DNA from: Tretioscincus oriximinensis
Lineage: Eukaryota > Chordata > Lepidosauria > Squamata > Gymnophthalmidae
Direction: 5' to 3'
Length of the DNA: 64,000 nt
Assembly (NCBI GenBank): GCA_022410635.1
Contig: JAJVDF010000413.1
Coordinates: 390,637 to 454,636 of the forward strand
Within the stretch, counting starts at the first letter, position 1. Every line of letters starts with the position of its first letter. Positions 1 to 12,600 of the stretch are shown in pieces. The notes beneath the pieces were generated by a model, which worked only from the letters and a program-made list of their open reading frames with translations, made no database searches and was not told the DNA's origin. A program made the translations under genes and the position numbers.

Positions 1-132
1 AGTTATTGCTTCACCTCTCTAGCTGCCCCTTCTGTCCTTATTTTGGCTCACTTTAGTTTGGTTTTGCATATTCCTAGTGAAAACATAATTTACTATTTGG
101 TTTTATTTCAGAGAAACAACTCTGAGTGAATT

Positions 133-278
133 AGAATCATAGAATCATAGATTTGGAAGGGACCTCCAGGGTCATGAGGACCAGCCTCATGACCCCGGTC
201 CATCCTCAATGTAGGATTCACTAAACCATCCCAGACATAAGGCTGCCCAGCCCTCATTTGAAGACTTCCAGTGATTTA
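133..278 (-). mobile_element. CR1 LINE 3'-end fragment
   Basis: The left edge has the tandem octamer-like AGAATCAT AGAATCAT AG followed by GGAAGGGACCTCCAGGGTCAT, the reverse complement of the classic CR1 3' terminus. It ends near the N at 279. It lies in the intron downstream of exon w24. Confidence 0.75.
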
Positions 279-490
279 NTACATTAATTCAAGTAACAGG
301 TTACAGATTTTATACATATGAAAGAATTCAATTGTTCTAGGTCTTTTCTGAGTTATGTAACACTGTAAAAGTTACAAATCCACATGAAACACAAGCATTC
401 TCACAGAGTAACAACCAGTTCTATGTACTCATTTGTTTTTGGCATGATTATACTTAGGATTGAATAGTCAAAGAATCCCCTGAAAAGTAC

Positions 491-670
491 CTGAAACTTG
501 TTGACTTTCAGTTCCAGCATCTTTTCCAAACGAGAGATTCTTTGAAGCAGCTGGAGTTTCTCTGGGAAAATTGGCAGTACTGTGGGGTCATTCAACGGCA
601 TGGGTTTATACACAGGTTCGGAGGCCTGGATAAAATGATCTTTTATTTTTTGAAGGTCCATTTCCATTTT
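491..670 (-). CDS. SYNE2: SYNE2 exon w24 (most 3' in window)
   Basis: 180 bases, phase 0 to 0, residues 1208-1267 of the window product. Acceptor tttatttctag|AAA, donor CAG|gtactttt. It starts [13 protein letters not shown] and ends [17 protein letters not shown]. The matching human nesprin-2 block reads LQRAAYLEKMLLVKAN as I recall it, so this closes a spectrin repeat. The middle ([14 protein letters not shown]) is Pro-rich and is probably the loop between repeats. The in-frame ATG just inside the exon is not a start codon. Confidence 0.88.
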
Positions 671-3600
671 CTAGAAATAAAGACAATTGTATCAGGGGGA
701 AAAAAGGAAGCTAGGACATAAGCTGCAGGCAGAGAAGTATTTTTGAATGCCAGTAACACATTTTGATTAAAAACTGCATCATGGATATCCTGTTCCTGTG
801 TCTGAGCATTTGTTTTGACCCAGGAATGGACAGATGAGTCATCTGCTCAGCCTGTGCACCCCATACCATGCCAACTTCAAAATGAGAATAAAAAATTGCC
901 AAATGTCTTAATCAGATCCCCTCTTAAATGCTGTTTTTCAAATGTGCCACACTCCAAAATCTTGCCTTGGCCATAAGAGGAACCCTGCTGAATGGGGCCA
1001 GAGCTCATCTAGTCCAGCATTCTGTCTCGCATGAATTTGTCTAAACCTATATTGAAACTATCCAAGCTGTTGCCTCCTCCTCTGGAAGTGAATTCTACAG
1101 ACCACTGACCCAGTGGATGAAACAATACTTTCCCTTGTCTGTTCTGCTCATCAGCTTCAAGCAATATCCTCCAGTCCTAGTATTGTGTGATAGAGAAAGC
1201 AGTTTTTTCTCTATTCATCTTATCTATCCCATGAACAATTGATTTTATATTCTTTAATCTCAGAAGCACCAGGATACCTATCATAGTAGACATTGATACA
1301 CTTGGATGCCATGAAATTAATCTAATCCCCTCTTAAAGCTATCCAGGCTGCTAGCTATCACGATCTCTTCTGGAAGTAGACTCTAAAGACCAATGATGCT
1401 CTGGGTGAAAAAATCACTCCCCCTTGTCTATTCTAACTCTTCTGCCCATCAGCTTCAGACTACCCTCTGGTCTTATTTTCTGGACAGAGAAAANATTTGC
1501 CAGTGTATTTTGAAGATTTTAAAGTTGATACTTTTGTCCCTATATACTGAATTGAATGTCTTATGTTGCTGGTCGCAGAATAAATTGAAATTGGTATTTC
1601 AGTTAGATAACCTCTTAAATGCCATTTTTTGAGGCTGAAGAGACTCAGACGTAGCCTGATTTTTTTTAATGGAGAGGATGTTGTCTCTTGTACCAACTCC
1701 CAAAGGCCCATTTGTATCAGCTGTTTATTCAATCCTATTCTAAAAGCAATGCAAGGACAAGCTATGTGACAAATCCTACATCTCATTTAATCTTAAAAAC
1801 CTCTCTACTACCCATTGGAAAGGCAGAAGAAAATCTCCTGGGATTCTGGCAGTCTGCTAGTCTGCAGACTATTAGGCTATTTAATCTCTTGTGTGGAGGT
1901 GATTAGCAACACAAAGGCAATTAATTCTTTCTCTCTTTCAGGCAGGAAAGCCCTCCTTCCCTACCCAGGGCAGGTGGGAGACGGAACTATGGAACATCTC
2001 TTCTGAAATGTATAATTTAATATAATTTTCACATAACAATGGCTACTCAAAAAAATAAAAAGTCATGCTTTTTGGATGCAGAATCAAAGCTGTGCTGTTA
2101 ATGGGTACAAAGTAAGTCTAAAATGCTAATTTACTACCATTAAAGATAAACTTTCCAAGGAGAATAATACATACTTGGCTTCCCTAAGCCCTTTCCTCCT
2201 GGCAGTTAAGCTATTTGAGGCCAAGTGAATCCTTTACTTTAAAGCGATCTGTATTTCAATTTCTTCCCATTAGAGTCTATATGCAATTTATTAGGGCCAT
2301 AAACACATTTCTAAGCACTTGCAAAAATGCAGGACCTTGACTGTCAGTCTCTCCTGAAACTGTTAACACAGGGAAAGCTTAGATTTAAAAGCACATCAAA
2401 TGGTCAAACAGTAGTCTCTGAACCGAAAAGGAATGCAAAATACCTTCCTGTCCATTAGGTTTCTTTTTGGGTACTATTACATAATTGGCAGGCGAGTTTG
2501 AAAAATACCTGCTGTGCTGGGGTAAGGTTGTGGATTAAACTCTTTGGAATTTACTGAAAAAAAAATACTAGTTTTGTTATTTAAAAACAAGACAAAAAGA
2601 ATAAAAACTTAAATTGTAACCAATAGGATTTTTTTAAAAAGAAAGCTAAATGATTTAAATAAATTGCAAGGAAATTCACTTCATGGCACACACTAAAAGA
2701 ATAATTTTAATGGTTTTATTAAAATAATTTGCAAATAGTAACCATAACGAAAGGAACAGGTTAATCTTGAAGAAGAAAAGAATAGTAATAAAACAGAAAT
2801 GTAATAGAAATGATGGTAGTGTTCAGGATAGTGAAAACTGAAAGTCATAGAATCATAGAGTCGGAAGGGACCTCCAGGGTCATCGGGTCCAACCCCCTGC
2901 TCGATGCAGGATTCATTAAACCATCCCAGACAGATGACTGTCCAATCTCTGTTTCAAAANTTCCAGGGAAGGCGAACTCACCACTCCCTGTGGCAAACTG
3001 TTCCACTGGTTTATCACCCTGACTGTTAGAAAGTTTTTTTTCTGATATCTAATCTAAATCTACTCCCTTGCAGTTTCATCCCTTGTTTCTAGTCCTTCCA
3101 TATGCTAATGAGAACAATGTTGATCCCTCTGCTCTGTGACAGCCCTTCAGATATTTGTAGACAGCTATCAAGTCTCCTCTCAGTCTTCTCTTTTGCAGAC
3201 TAAACATCCCTAGATCCTTTAACCGTTCCTCATAGGACATGGTTTCCAGACCAATCACCATCCTTGTAACTCTCTTTTGTACTTGCTCTAGTTTATCAAT
3301 GTCCTTTTTAAATTGGGGCCCCCAGAACTGAACACAGTATTCCAAGTGTGGTCGTACCAAAGTACTGTAGAGAGGAATAATTACTTCACGTGAGCGAGAT
3401 TTTCTATGCCCCTCTTGATACATCCCAGGATTGTGTTTGCCTTTTTTGCAGCTGCTTCACACTGTTGACTCATGTTTAGACTGTGATCTACCAAAACACC
3501 CAGGTCCTCACCTGTGCTGCTGCTCAGACATATTCCTCCCATTCTATATGTGCTGTTTTCATTATTTTTGCCCAGATGTAGGATCTTGCATTTCTCTCTG

Positions 3601-6600
3601 TTAAATACCATTTTGTTAGTTTCAGCCCATTGTTCAAGTTTGTCTAGATCTTTTTGAATCCTATCTCTATCTTGTTTAGTATTAGGAACACCGCCTTTTT
3701 TGTGTCATCAGCATATTTGATAAGTTTTCCTTCAATTCCTTCATCTAGATCATTTATAAATATGTTAAATAGCACTGGGCCTAGGACAGATCCTTGAGGT
3801 ACCCCACTTGAAACATTCTTCCAATTGGATGTGCAACCATTTATTATCACTCTTTGAGTCCGATCACTAAGCCAGTTTTCAATCCATCTAACTGTTGCTT
3901 TGTCAATCCCGTACTTGACCATTTTTTCAATAAGGATGGAATGAGATACTTTGTCAAATGCTTTACTGAAGTCGAGATATACCACATCTACTGCATTTCC
4001 CTGATCAACCCATTTGGTAATTCTATCATAGAAGGAAATTAGATTAGTCTGGCATGACTTGTTTGTTACAAATCCATGTTGGATCTGATTAATTACTGCA
4101 TTCATATCCAAGTGCTGGCATGCATGCTGCTTTATAACTTGTTCAAGGAGCTTTCCTGGTATTGAAGTCAGACTCACANATTTATTATCACTCTTTGAGT
4201 CCGATCACTAAGCCAGTTTTCAATCCATCTAACTGTTGCTTTGTCAATCCCGTACTTGACCATTTTTTCAATAAGGATGGAATGAGATACTTTGTCAAAT
4301 GCTTTACTGAAGTCGAGATATACCACATCTACTGCATTTCCCTGATCAACCCATTTGGTAATTCTATCATAGAAGGAAATTAGATTAGTCTGGCATGACT
4401 TGTTTGTTACAAATCCATGTTGGATCTGATTAATTACTGCATTCATATCCAAGTGCTGGCATGCATGCTGCTTTATAACTTGTTCAAGGAGCTTTCCTGG
4501 TATTGAAGTCAGACTCACAGGCCGGTAGTTTCCTGGTTCTACCTTTTTACCCTTTGCAAAGTGATTGTAAAGAGCTCCAGAGTGATTTCTTGAGTGCACT
4601 TCAACGTAAGCAAGTGCAAAGTCATGTACATTGGGGCAAAGAACTCCAATTATTCCTATTAACTTATTGAGACCAAGCTTTCTGTTGGTGGACAACTCAA
4701 TAAAGGCATCAACAATTCAATGTTAAAGCATAATTAGAAAACGAGTAAAAAATAGGTTGACAAGTGTCGTTTTGCCTCTTCATAAATTCATGGTGAGGCC
4801 ACATTTGGAATACTGTATCCTATCACCACACCTTAGAAATGATGTTGTGGAACTAGAGAAGGTGCAAAAAAGGGCCACAAGAATGATAAAGGGGCTGGAA
4901 CAATTTTTTCACCCAGAGGGTCATTGGTCTGTGGAATTCACTTCCAGAGATGAAGGGAGCTAGCATCCTAGATAGCTTCAGGATAATGCCCAGGTGCAAT
5001 TGGTGGGCCTCTGTGTAAGACAGAATGCTGGACTAGATGGGTTGAGGCCTGATTCAGTAGGGCTTTTCCTGTGCTTTTATTCTTTACAGAGAAAGGACAG
5101 TTTGGCTGCCAGAAGAAGAAATCCTGGCAAGATGGCTGACTTAGTAAGGAAAACTGAGGAGCAATGGGGGGGTTGGGTGGCAAAAGGAGGGATTCTCTCA
5201 GGGCAATATTTTCCTCCTATTTGAACACTGCTGTTGCATAAATTACTATTTGTAATATTTTAAAAAAAGAAAAGACTACCTTTGTTGTTGGCTACCTGCC
5301 TTGGGCATTTGGTACGGAGTTATTAGGTTTTATAGTTTTTTTCATGTATCTCACAATATTATCCTCATCTGCTGTTATTGGCAAGAGATACAGAACAGCT
5401 TCACACAATGCTAATTCCACTTTAGATGACAAAACAGAAATGTTGGGAAAATCTGCTGTTGCCTTCTATTTAAGACACCGGAAGAAAACCCTTGAAATAC
5501 TTTTATGGCAGGACATATTTTTACGTTAATCTATTTAATTCAAAGCAGCATGTTCCAACGCCGCAAAGCACAATCACTTTTTTTCCTTCACCAAAACTAA
5601 GGAAGTGTCTCATTTTATTGGGAGGGATACAGAAGCCTTGGGCTATAACAATCTCCCAGAAATTTGAGTGGAAAATGGAAGCCATTTTTCTGCTAGGAAG
5701 AAATTCCCAGAGTGTTTTCATTGACAAGATAGAAGAAAAAGAAGAATCCGGTTTTTTATATTCTGCCCTTCTCTCCCAAAGGGACTCAAAAGATTAATTT
5801 TCATCCGAAGGCTTACATCTATTCCAACTTCCCCACACATTGTAGTGGCACACATTAATCTACTTAAAATGTAGATTGCAAAGAGTCGGGTTTTATACCA
5901 GCTTTTCTCAACCTGAAGGGAATCAAAATGGCTTACATAAAACAACAGAAAGCTTGTGAAGTAGTTGAGGCCAAGAAGGCTCCAAAGCACTGAGGCTAGC
6001 CCAAGTTCACCTAGTTGGCTTTTGTGGAGGAATGCAGAATTGAACCGGGAGACTTCCAGACAACAATCTGACATTCTAACCATTACACTGGACTGGCTCT
6101 TTCTGCCCTTTCCTGGCTAAAGCCAATTAAAGTTTAATATCTGCAATACTTCTGCATGATGGCATTGATCCAGACCAACTCCCACTCTGGCACTCATACA
6201 AGATTCAAGAACAGGGTCTGAGCCCCAAAGCCTCTGGGATACTATTCTAGCAATATGCTTTGTTGCCCTGGCAAATTAGTTCCTGCTAGTCTCAATCATA
6301 AAGGAATGCATTTTATATGCCTCCATGGTCTGGACCAGGATCCATTGATTTTCTGGTAGAATCATTAAATTGGGTTTACCAGTGATTTAAATGGGTGTAG
6401 ATCAGGCTCCATCTAATGCTGACAAGTAGATGGCAAGGGCTCTCAAATCCACATTAACATATGGCGCAATGGATACTATAAGAGGATCTCACAACACTTA
6501 ATTCTGGATTAAAGATGTGCATTCTGGATTAAGGCTTCTGGTCCCATTTATTAAGGGTACCTAAAATCTAGACTTTAAAAAATGGTTTTTATACCTTGTT

Positions 6601-9600
6601 CTTCTCATCCAAAGGGACTCAGGGTGTCTTACAAGCTACTTTTTCGCCCACAGGCTTGCCTCTATCTTCATACAACATTTGTGATGGTACCTATTAATGC
6701 TATTTCTTGCTTTCAAACACCTATGTTGGCAGAAGGCGAGGCCAGTAGAAGGAGCTCCTCTCTGGGAGATTCAGGAGGCCTCAAACTCCAATCTCTCTGT
6801 TGAAAGATCTTTGTTCTTGACATCTGCACCACCACGCAGCACATTGATGGTGCTTTATAATTTAATTAAATAATAACAACTACAATAATAATAACATCAA
6901 TAATCACACACAGAATATTGGCTACCTACTTTGGCACCTTGCAGCTTCTGTTTAAGGAAGTCCACTGTATGAGTTGATGGCAAATTAGCTACCAAGAGGC
7001 AATTGCATTGCTCTTCTTGCTTGTCTAACAATGCTGTGACTTCAGCATGTAAACCAATATAAGATTCCCAAATGTGTAAGGTTGATGGCAATTTCTGCAG
7101 CCGATCATCAATTTCTTTGTTCATGAAGGTCCACCTTTAGAATGAAACAAAATTTTATAATGTAAACATTTCACTGTGCTTTTATATTCCAACATTAAAT
7201 AAACAAAACATAAACATGGACATAATATCAGACAAAACAGGACAATACACATACCCTCCCCACCCACCCCGGGAGATCGTATATACATATTTACACTTTA
7301 GATCATAGTTCTTAAATCAGATATCATAGCAATAGTATGAGCCAACATCGCGTTTCTTGGGAAGTTTACACCAAGGGCCAGGATTTCCCGCCAGTTCCTT
7401 TCCCACAAAGTCCTTTGTAGCAGGCCCATATTTATTAAACGTTTTTCTCGCAATACATCAAATATTAGAAATTCAGACATATACTCATACCATAGACTCA
7501 GCGTCCATTTACTTTTATCTTTCCATCCTCTCGCTATGGTAAGTTGAGCTGCCCAAATAGATTTCTCTACTATGTATTTTTTTGAGGATTGTGAACGCAG
7601 ATGATCAACTCTATTCATCAGTAGCAGAGAGGGACTTTTACTCAGATTAATTCCCAAAATAATTCCTAACTCATTAAAAATTAAATCCCACCATTGCTTC
7701 ACATACCTACAATTATACCACATATGAATGAAACTACCTACTACCTGACACCCGTGCCAACAAAAAGGTGAGAAATTCCCCATGTGTGAGATCTGTGAGG
7801 GCGTCCGGTACCACCGTGTTAAGATTTTTATTTGTAATTCTCTTATCTTATTGCTTTTAATCTTACATATGTCTCTAACCCACCCATCCCACACCTCCTG
7901 TGTAAAAGTTACATCTCTTTCCCAACTTAGTCTAAGGGTGTTTAAATTCTTATAATTAGCTCTTATCAACTGTTGATATATTTTTCCCGTTACTCCCTTT
8001 TGTTTATCCAATTTTTCTACCACTGCTTCTTCAAATGCCGACGGGCGTTGCTTCATAATGGCTTTTACCAAGGCTTTATTAATATATGTCCAGATGGCCA
8101 GTATGGCCATCCAGTTGTAAGATGATGGGTTAAGTCCTCGCAGTTGTGTTGGCGTCATAGGATTGCCATTTATATCAAACAATTCCCTCAGTCTTTTCAG
8201 TGTTATTTGGGAGATATACCTTGCTAAATTTTGATCTCCCGTGCGATTGATTATTTTTATTGAAGCCACCCTAGCGGTAGCAGTTGTTAATTTGTTATGA
8301 TTTAGTTTCCAAATTCTCCATGTTTGCTCTAAGGGAGGAAGCCACCCTCTCCTACACTCCCTTTCTATATCCATTGAAAGCAGGGAAATAGATTCTACTT
8401 TATTTAGCGCCCTTTCTATCCTCACCCATTTTTGTGTGTCCTCGAATTCCAGTTCAATCAGTTTTTGAATCTGCAAAGTCTCGTAGTAGGTTTTCAGGCT
8501 TCTTGCAGGTTAGATTTTGTTTACAAGCACAGATAGTTTACAAGCTAATTCGTCCCAAATTATTGCTTGTAAGTTGAGAACTTTATAAAGCGGGAGCTGT
8601 TTTCCCACCACCCTTCCTTTGGACTCTTGTGACTAAAATGCTGCCTGTTTTAGACCTCCCCAAATGCATTATATCTTTACGATCAGGATCAATTTAAAGC
8701 TTGTAAAGATATTGACTTCTAAACCAGGAATTCAGAAAGTAAGAACTACCTATACGTAGATTTGATGTGCTTAGAAGATAACCATTTACATTAAAGATTT
8801 TGTCTAAAAGTTTTCCTTCCAACACTTCTAGTGAGTAAGGAAATGAACTAAGTCATTTTCTTAAAATGCTAGGAATGGAATCACAGAATTGGACTAGATC
8901 GCCAACATCATGGGGTCCAACCCCTGCTCAATGCAGCATTAGCCAAACTATCCCAGAGAGATAGCTATCGAGCCTGTGAAAATTTGGTATAGGATGAGAT
9001 AAAAGTCTCCTGCAAATGACCTTTCCAATGCCAAAGATAAATATCCAGTTATACCCAGTTTTTGTCAGGTCTCCTTCCTAAGTGGAAGCCAAGCTATCTC
9101 TGCTATCTTGAGAGGCAGGTATGCTCCTTACATAGTACCAATATTGACTATTGACAAACTATTTTAAAATACTTGTCAGTTGTCTGTACAATTGCTCCAA
9201 CACACAGTCCCTATAGTTCTAAACCAAACTTTCATGGCAGAATGCAAAACAGTTATTTGTATCTTCATGCAAGAATGCTTAAATGGTCATTAAGGAAAGC
9301 TTTGTGTACCTTGTTCGTGCTTCATCGTATTTTTGTTCAATAATTGCTGAAAATGAGGGATCACACAGCTTTTTCAGGTTCCCAGCAGCAGTTTGGAATC
9401 TGGCCCAGATTTCTTCATTAGTCTCCATTTTATCCTGGAGTGACTGAGGAAGAAAGAAGGTACAAACATGATGAATGTGAGAAGAAGTTGCTTTTGAAGG
9501 CACTAATTTGCATCCCTGGACAAGAGATGTTTAACTTTAAGCCAGGTATCATAAATATGCTCCTAACATGCTCCTAATGAGCAGATTTTTTTAAAAAAAT

Positions 9601-12600
9601 ACTGACATTTATTGTCAGAAACATAAAGTTTTTTTCTAAATTAAAATGAGGCTGCATCCCCACATCACTTATTTATTCCATTATAGGTGGATATTCCACA
9701 ATAAGGCACTGTGAGGACTTATTTATTCCAGAATATCCATATTTTATTGTGGAATATCCAATTATAGTGGAATAAACAAGTGATGTGACGATGCAGCCTA
9801 AGAGAAGAGACAACCAATCTGGTCTTGTGGTTAGAGTGTGAAACTCTTTTCTGGAAGTCTCCTGGTTCAATTCTCCACTCCTCCACAAGATGGGTGACTT
9901 TGTGCTAGTTACAGTTCTTTGGAGTTCTCTCAGCTTCATGTCCTTCACAAGGTGTCTGTAGTGAAGAACGGAAGGTTATTGTATGCTGCTTTGAGACCCT
10001 TGGAGCAGCCGTGTTCCCCATCTGCAACGAGCATGCAAAGCGAGAAGGGGAGGGATGCCGTACTAAACAGGGGCACAGAAGAAAGGCTGGCGCACTGGGC
10101 CTAGAAGACATCCAAGAGGCCTTCTGTTATTAGACCTAATAATCAAAAAACCTTTTCCATTTTTTTACCGCAATTTAGCCTTAATAATGGAGTTCTGATT
10201 CACTATCAGATACGTCCTAAATTTCCTTCCATCTGCATGCAGGGAAAGGTGTTTGGGGGCCCATGCACATTCCAAAGCTCCATAGTCCCATTTGCAGGGT
10301 TAGTGGGGAACAGCATCATGTGCTTTCACATGAATTGGCCGTGAGTTGAGGGAAATTGGATGCATACATTTATATAGGAAGGGAATAATGCAGGGTGAGA
10401 AAGATAAAAGAGAAATCTATTTTGATTGACCAATTGATTTGTTTACCATCCTGTATCAAACCCAACAAGAGCAATTAACAAGGCAGGATAGAATATTGCA
10501 TCACCCCTCTCAGCAGCAAATGAAATAGAGACTTAAGGTAGGTCTTCTCTATAGTGGTCCCCAGATTATGGAATAGTCTCCCCTTTGAGGTTAGTCAGCC
10601 AGAAGAACTACATTAATCATTCAGAAAATATCTGAAGACGCATCTCTTTGAACTGGTTTTTGGCTGAAGAACAACTTTCCCTTCCCCACTTTCAGCCCCT
10701 GTTTAAGATGTTAATTTTGTACTCTTGTTTCTATTGTTAACTGAGACTTTACATTATAGGTTTGGTGTTATGTCAATAGCAATTATTTCCTAGTGGGAAG
10801 GAAAAATACACGAACATTGACATGTAGAACCTCTGAAATCGAGATTTGGGAAACACACCTGGAGATTTTCCACTTGATTTTTCAGGATCTCAAAGGTAAG
10901 CACAGGAGACTTGCTCAATTCCATGGAATATGAAGCACTTGCATCCAGCAGTTTGACTTCATCCCAAGCTTCATCAAAAATCTTCCATTGCTCCAAAGTG
11001 GCTTCTGTCGAGGATTTCAGCTGTGAAACCTGCAAAGTACACGTGCCAACTTGAGAAATTTAGCTGTCTTTTCCATTTGACAAAGCATTCTTGTGAAATA
11101 ATTTTGGAAGATGCTTGGAAATCAAGCACCATCCTGAGACAAAGTAAACAACAGTCATTGTTCATATTTCTGCTTTTGTGCTCCCTTTCTAAGCCATTCA
11201 ATTAAAACCTCCAACATTTTAAAAAAACAATGCATAATGGAATTTAGCGACAATGGTGCACGGTTCAAACCATATCGTTTATGAGCACGAGCAAAATCTA
11301 AGTATTATTTTCATGGTCAACTTTATTTATGTCTAAAACCTTACTATGTCGAGCCTGTCTGAGGAAAAGATTACAAGGATATCAATGCTGGCAAGGACTC
11401 TTTCTGTCAACATTCTTGCTGGGAAATTTATAGATTCAGTAGCTTTTGAGGGAATATAGGCTGGGACCTGCCTTCAAAAAACACTTTCATGAATGGGCCT
11501 AGTTTAAAATGGATTAGCTGCAAGTGCACATGCTTCCATTAAGCAACTTCAATCACAAAAAAACTGGAACAATGTGCGCTAGCATGCAAACACCAAATGG
11601 ATCACACTATATACGTCACAATCAGTCATTTCTGTTGTTCCAATCTGTTTTTTATTTACTTTAGGCACTGCAAACCATCTAAAACATTTCATCCTAAACA
11701 TAGCATAATATTTCCTTGTTACATATTTACTATAGTCCCACTCTGATATTGCCTATACCTTCCCCGAACTCCCTCCCTTCCCCACCCTCTTATGTTCTCT
11801 ACAAACCTTGTCCAAAGGTTTCCAACAAATTTTTTATAAATAAAGATTTTTGGGGCAACCCTTTTATCCATACTTAATAGCAATTTCCATTTCTTTTTTA
11901 CCATGTCCCATGCCCCTTTCCTTACTCTCCCCATCCACAAATCACTTCACTCCTCCAAAATATCAAATTTAAGTTAAGAACATAAGAAGAGCCATACTGG
12001 ATCAGGCCACAGCCCATCGAGTCCAGCATTCTGTGTCACACAGAGGCCCACCCGATGCACCTGGGCAGTCCAAACAGAGGAAATCAAAATATGCACCTGT
12101 TCATGACTCCCTGCAAATGGTATTTCAAGAGTCCTGCCTGTTGCTCCATCCCGGAGGCTACATCCAGACAACTATCTTAGTATCCATTTATACCCTTAGT
12201 GTCCATAAACCTGTCTAGTCCTGTCTTGAAACTATCCAAGTTAACCAATAATGTATTTATGCCAATTTATTAAAGACCATTCTCCTTTATCCTTCCACTT
12301 CCAAGTAATTATCAAGGCCATGACCATCAGGAATTGCTCAATTAAATAATGACATTCCCCATGCATCCTAGCACTTTCATGATTCCTGCCCACTCCATAC
12401 CCTATTGGAGCCTATTACAATATATATCTGATTAGTGACTATATACCAATAATTCTTTACTTCCACACAATCAGTCACATACTTCAGCTGGTTCACATCA
12501 GCACCTCTGAGAACAGTCCACAGCTAATTTCAAAGGCAGCTTGGAACTTCAGCACAGGCTTCAAGGATAGCTCCAAAGCTGCCTTTCAAAGCAACTCGTA

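Noticed and set aside
3644..4695. Long reverse-transcriptase frames as a host gene
   Set aside because: The motifs ([25 protein letters not shown]) are CR1 ORF2; frames are broken and end at a CR1 3' terminus.
7298..8476. 392-codon open frame as a host gene
   Set aside because: The CWHGC…H…C motif and homologous copies at 25.2 and 62.4 kb identify it as L1 ORF2.
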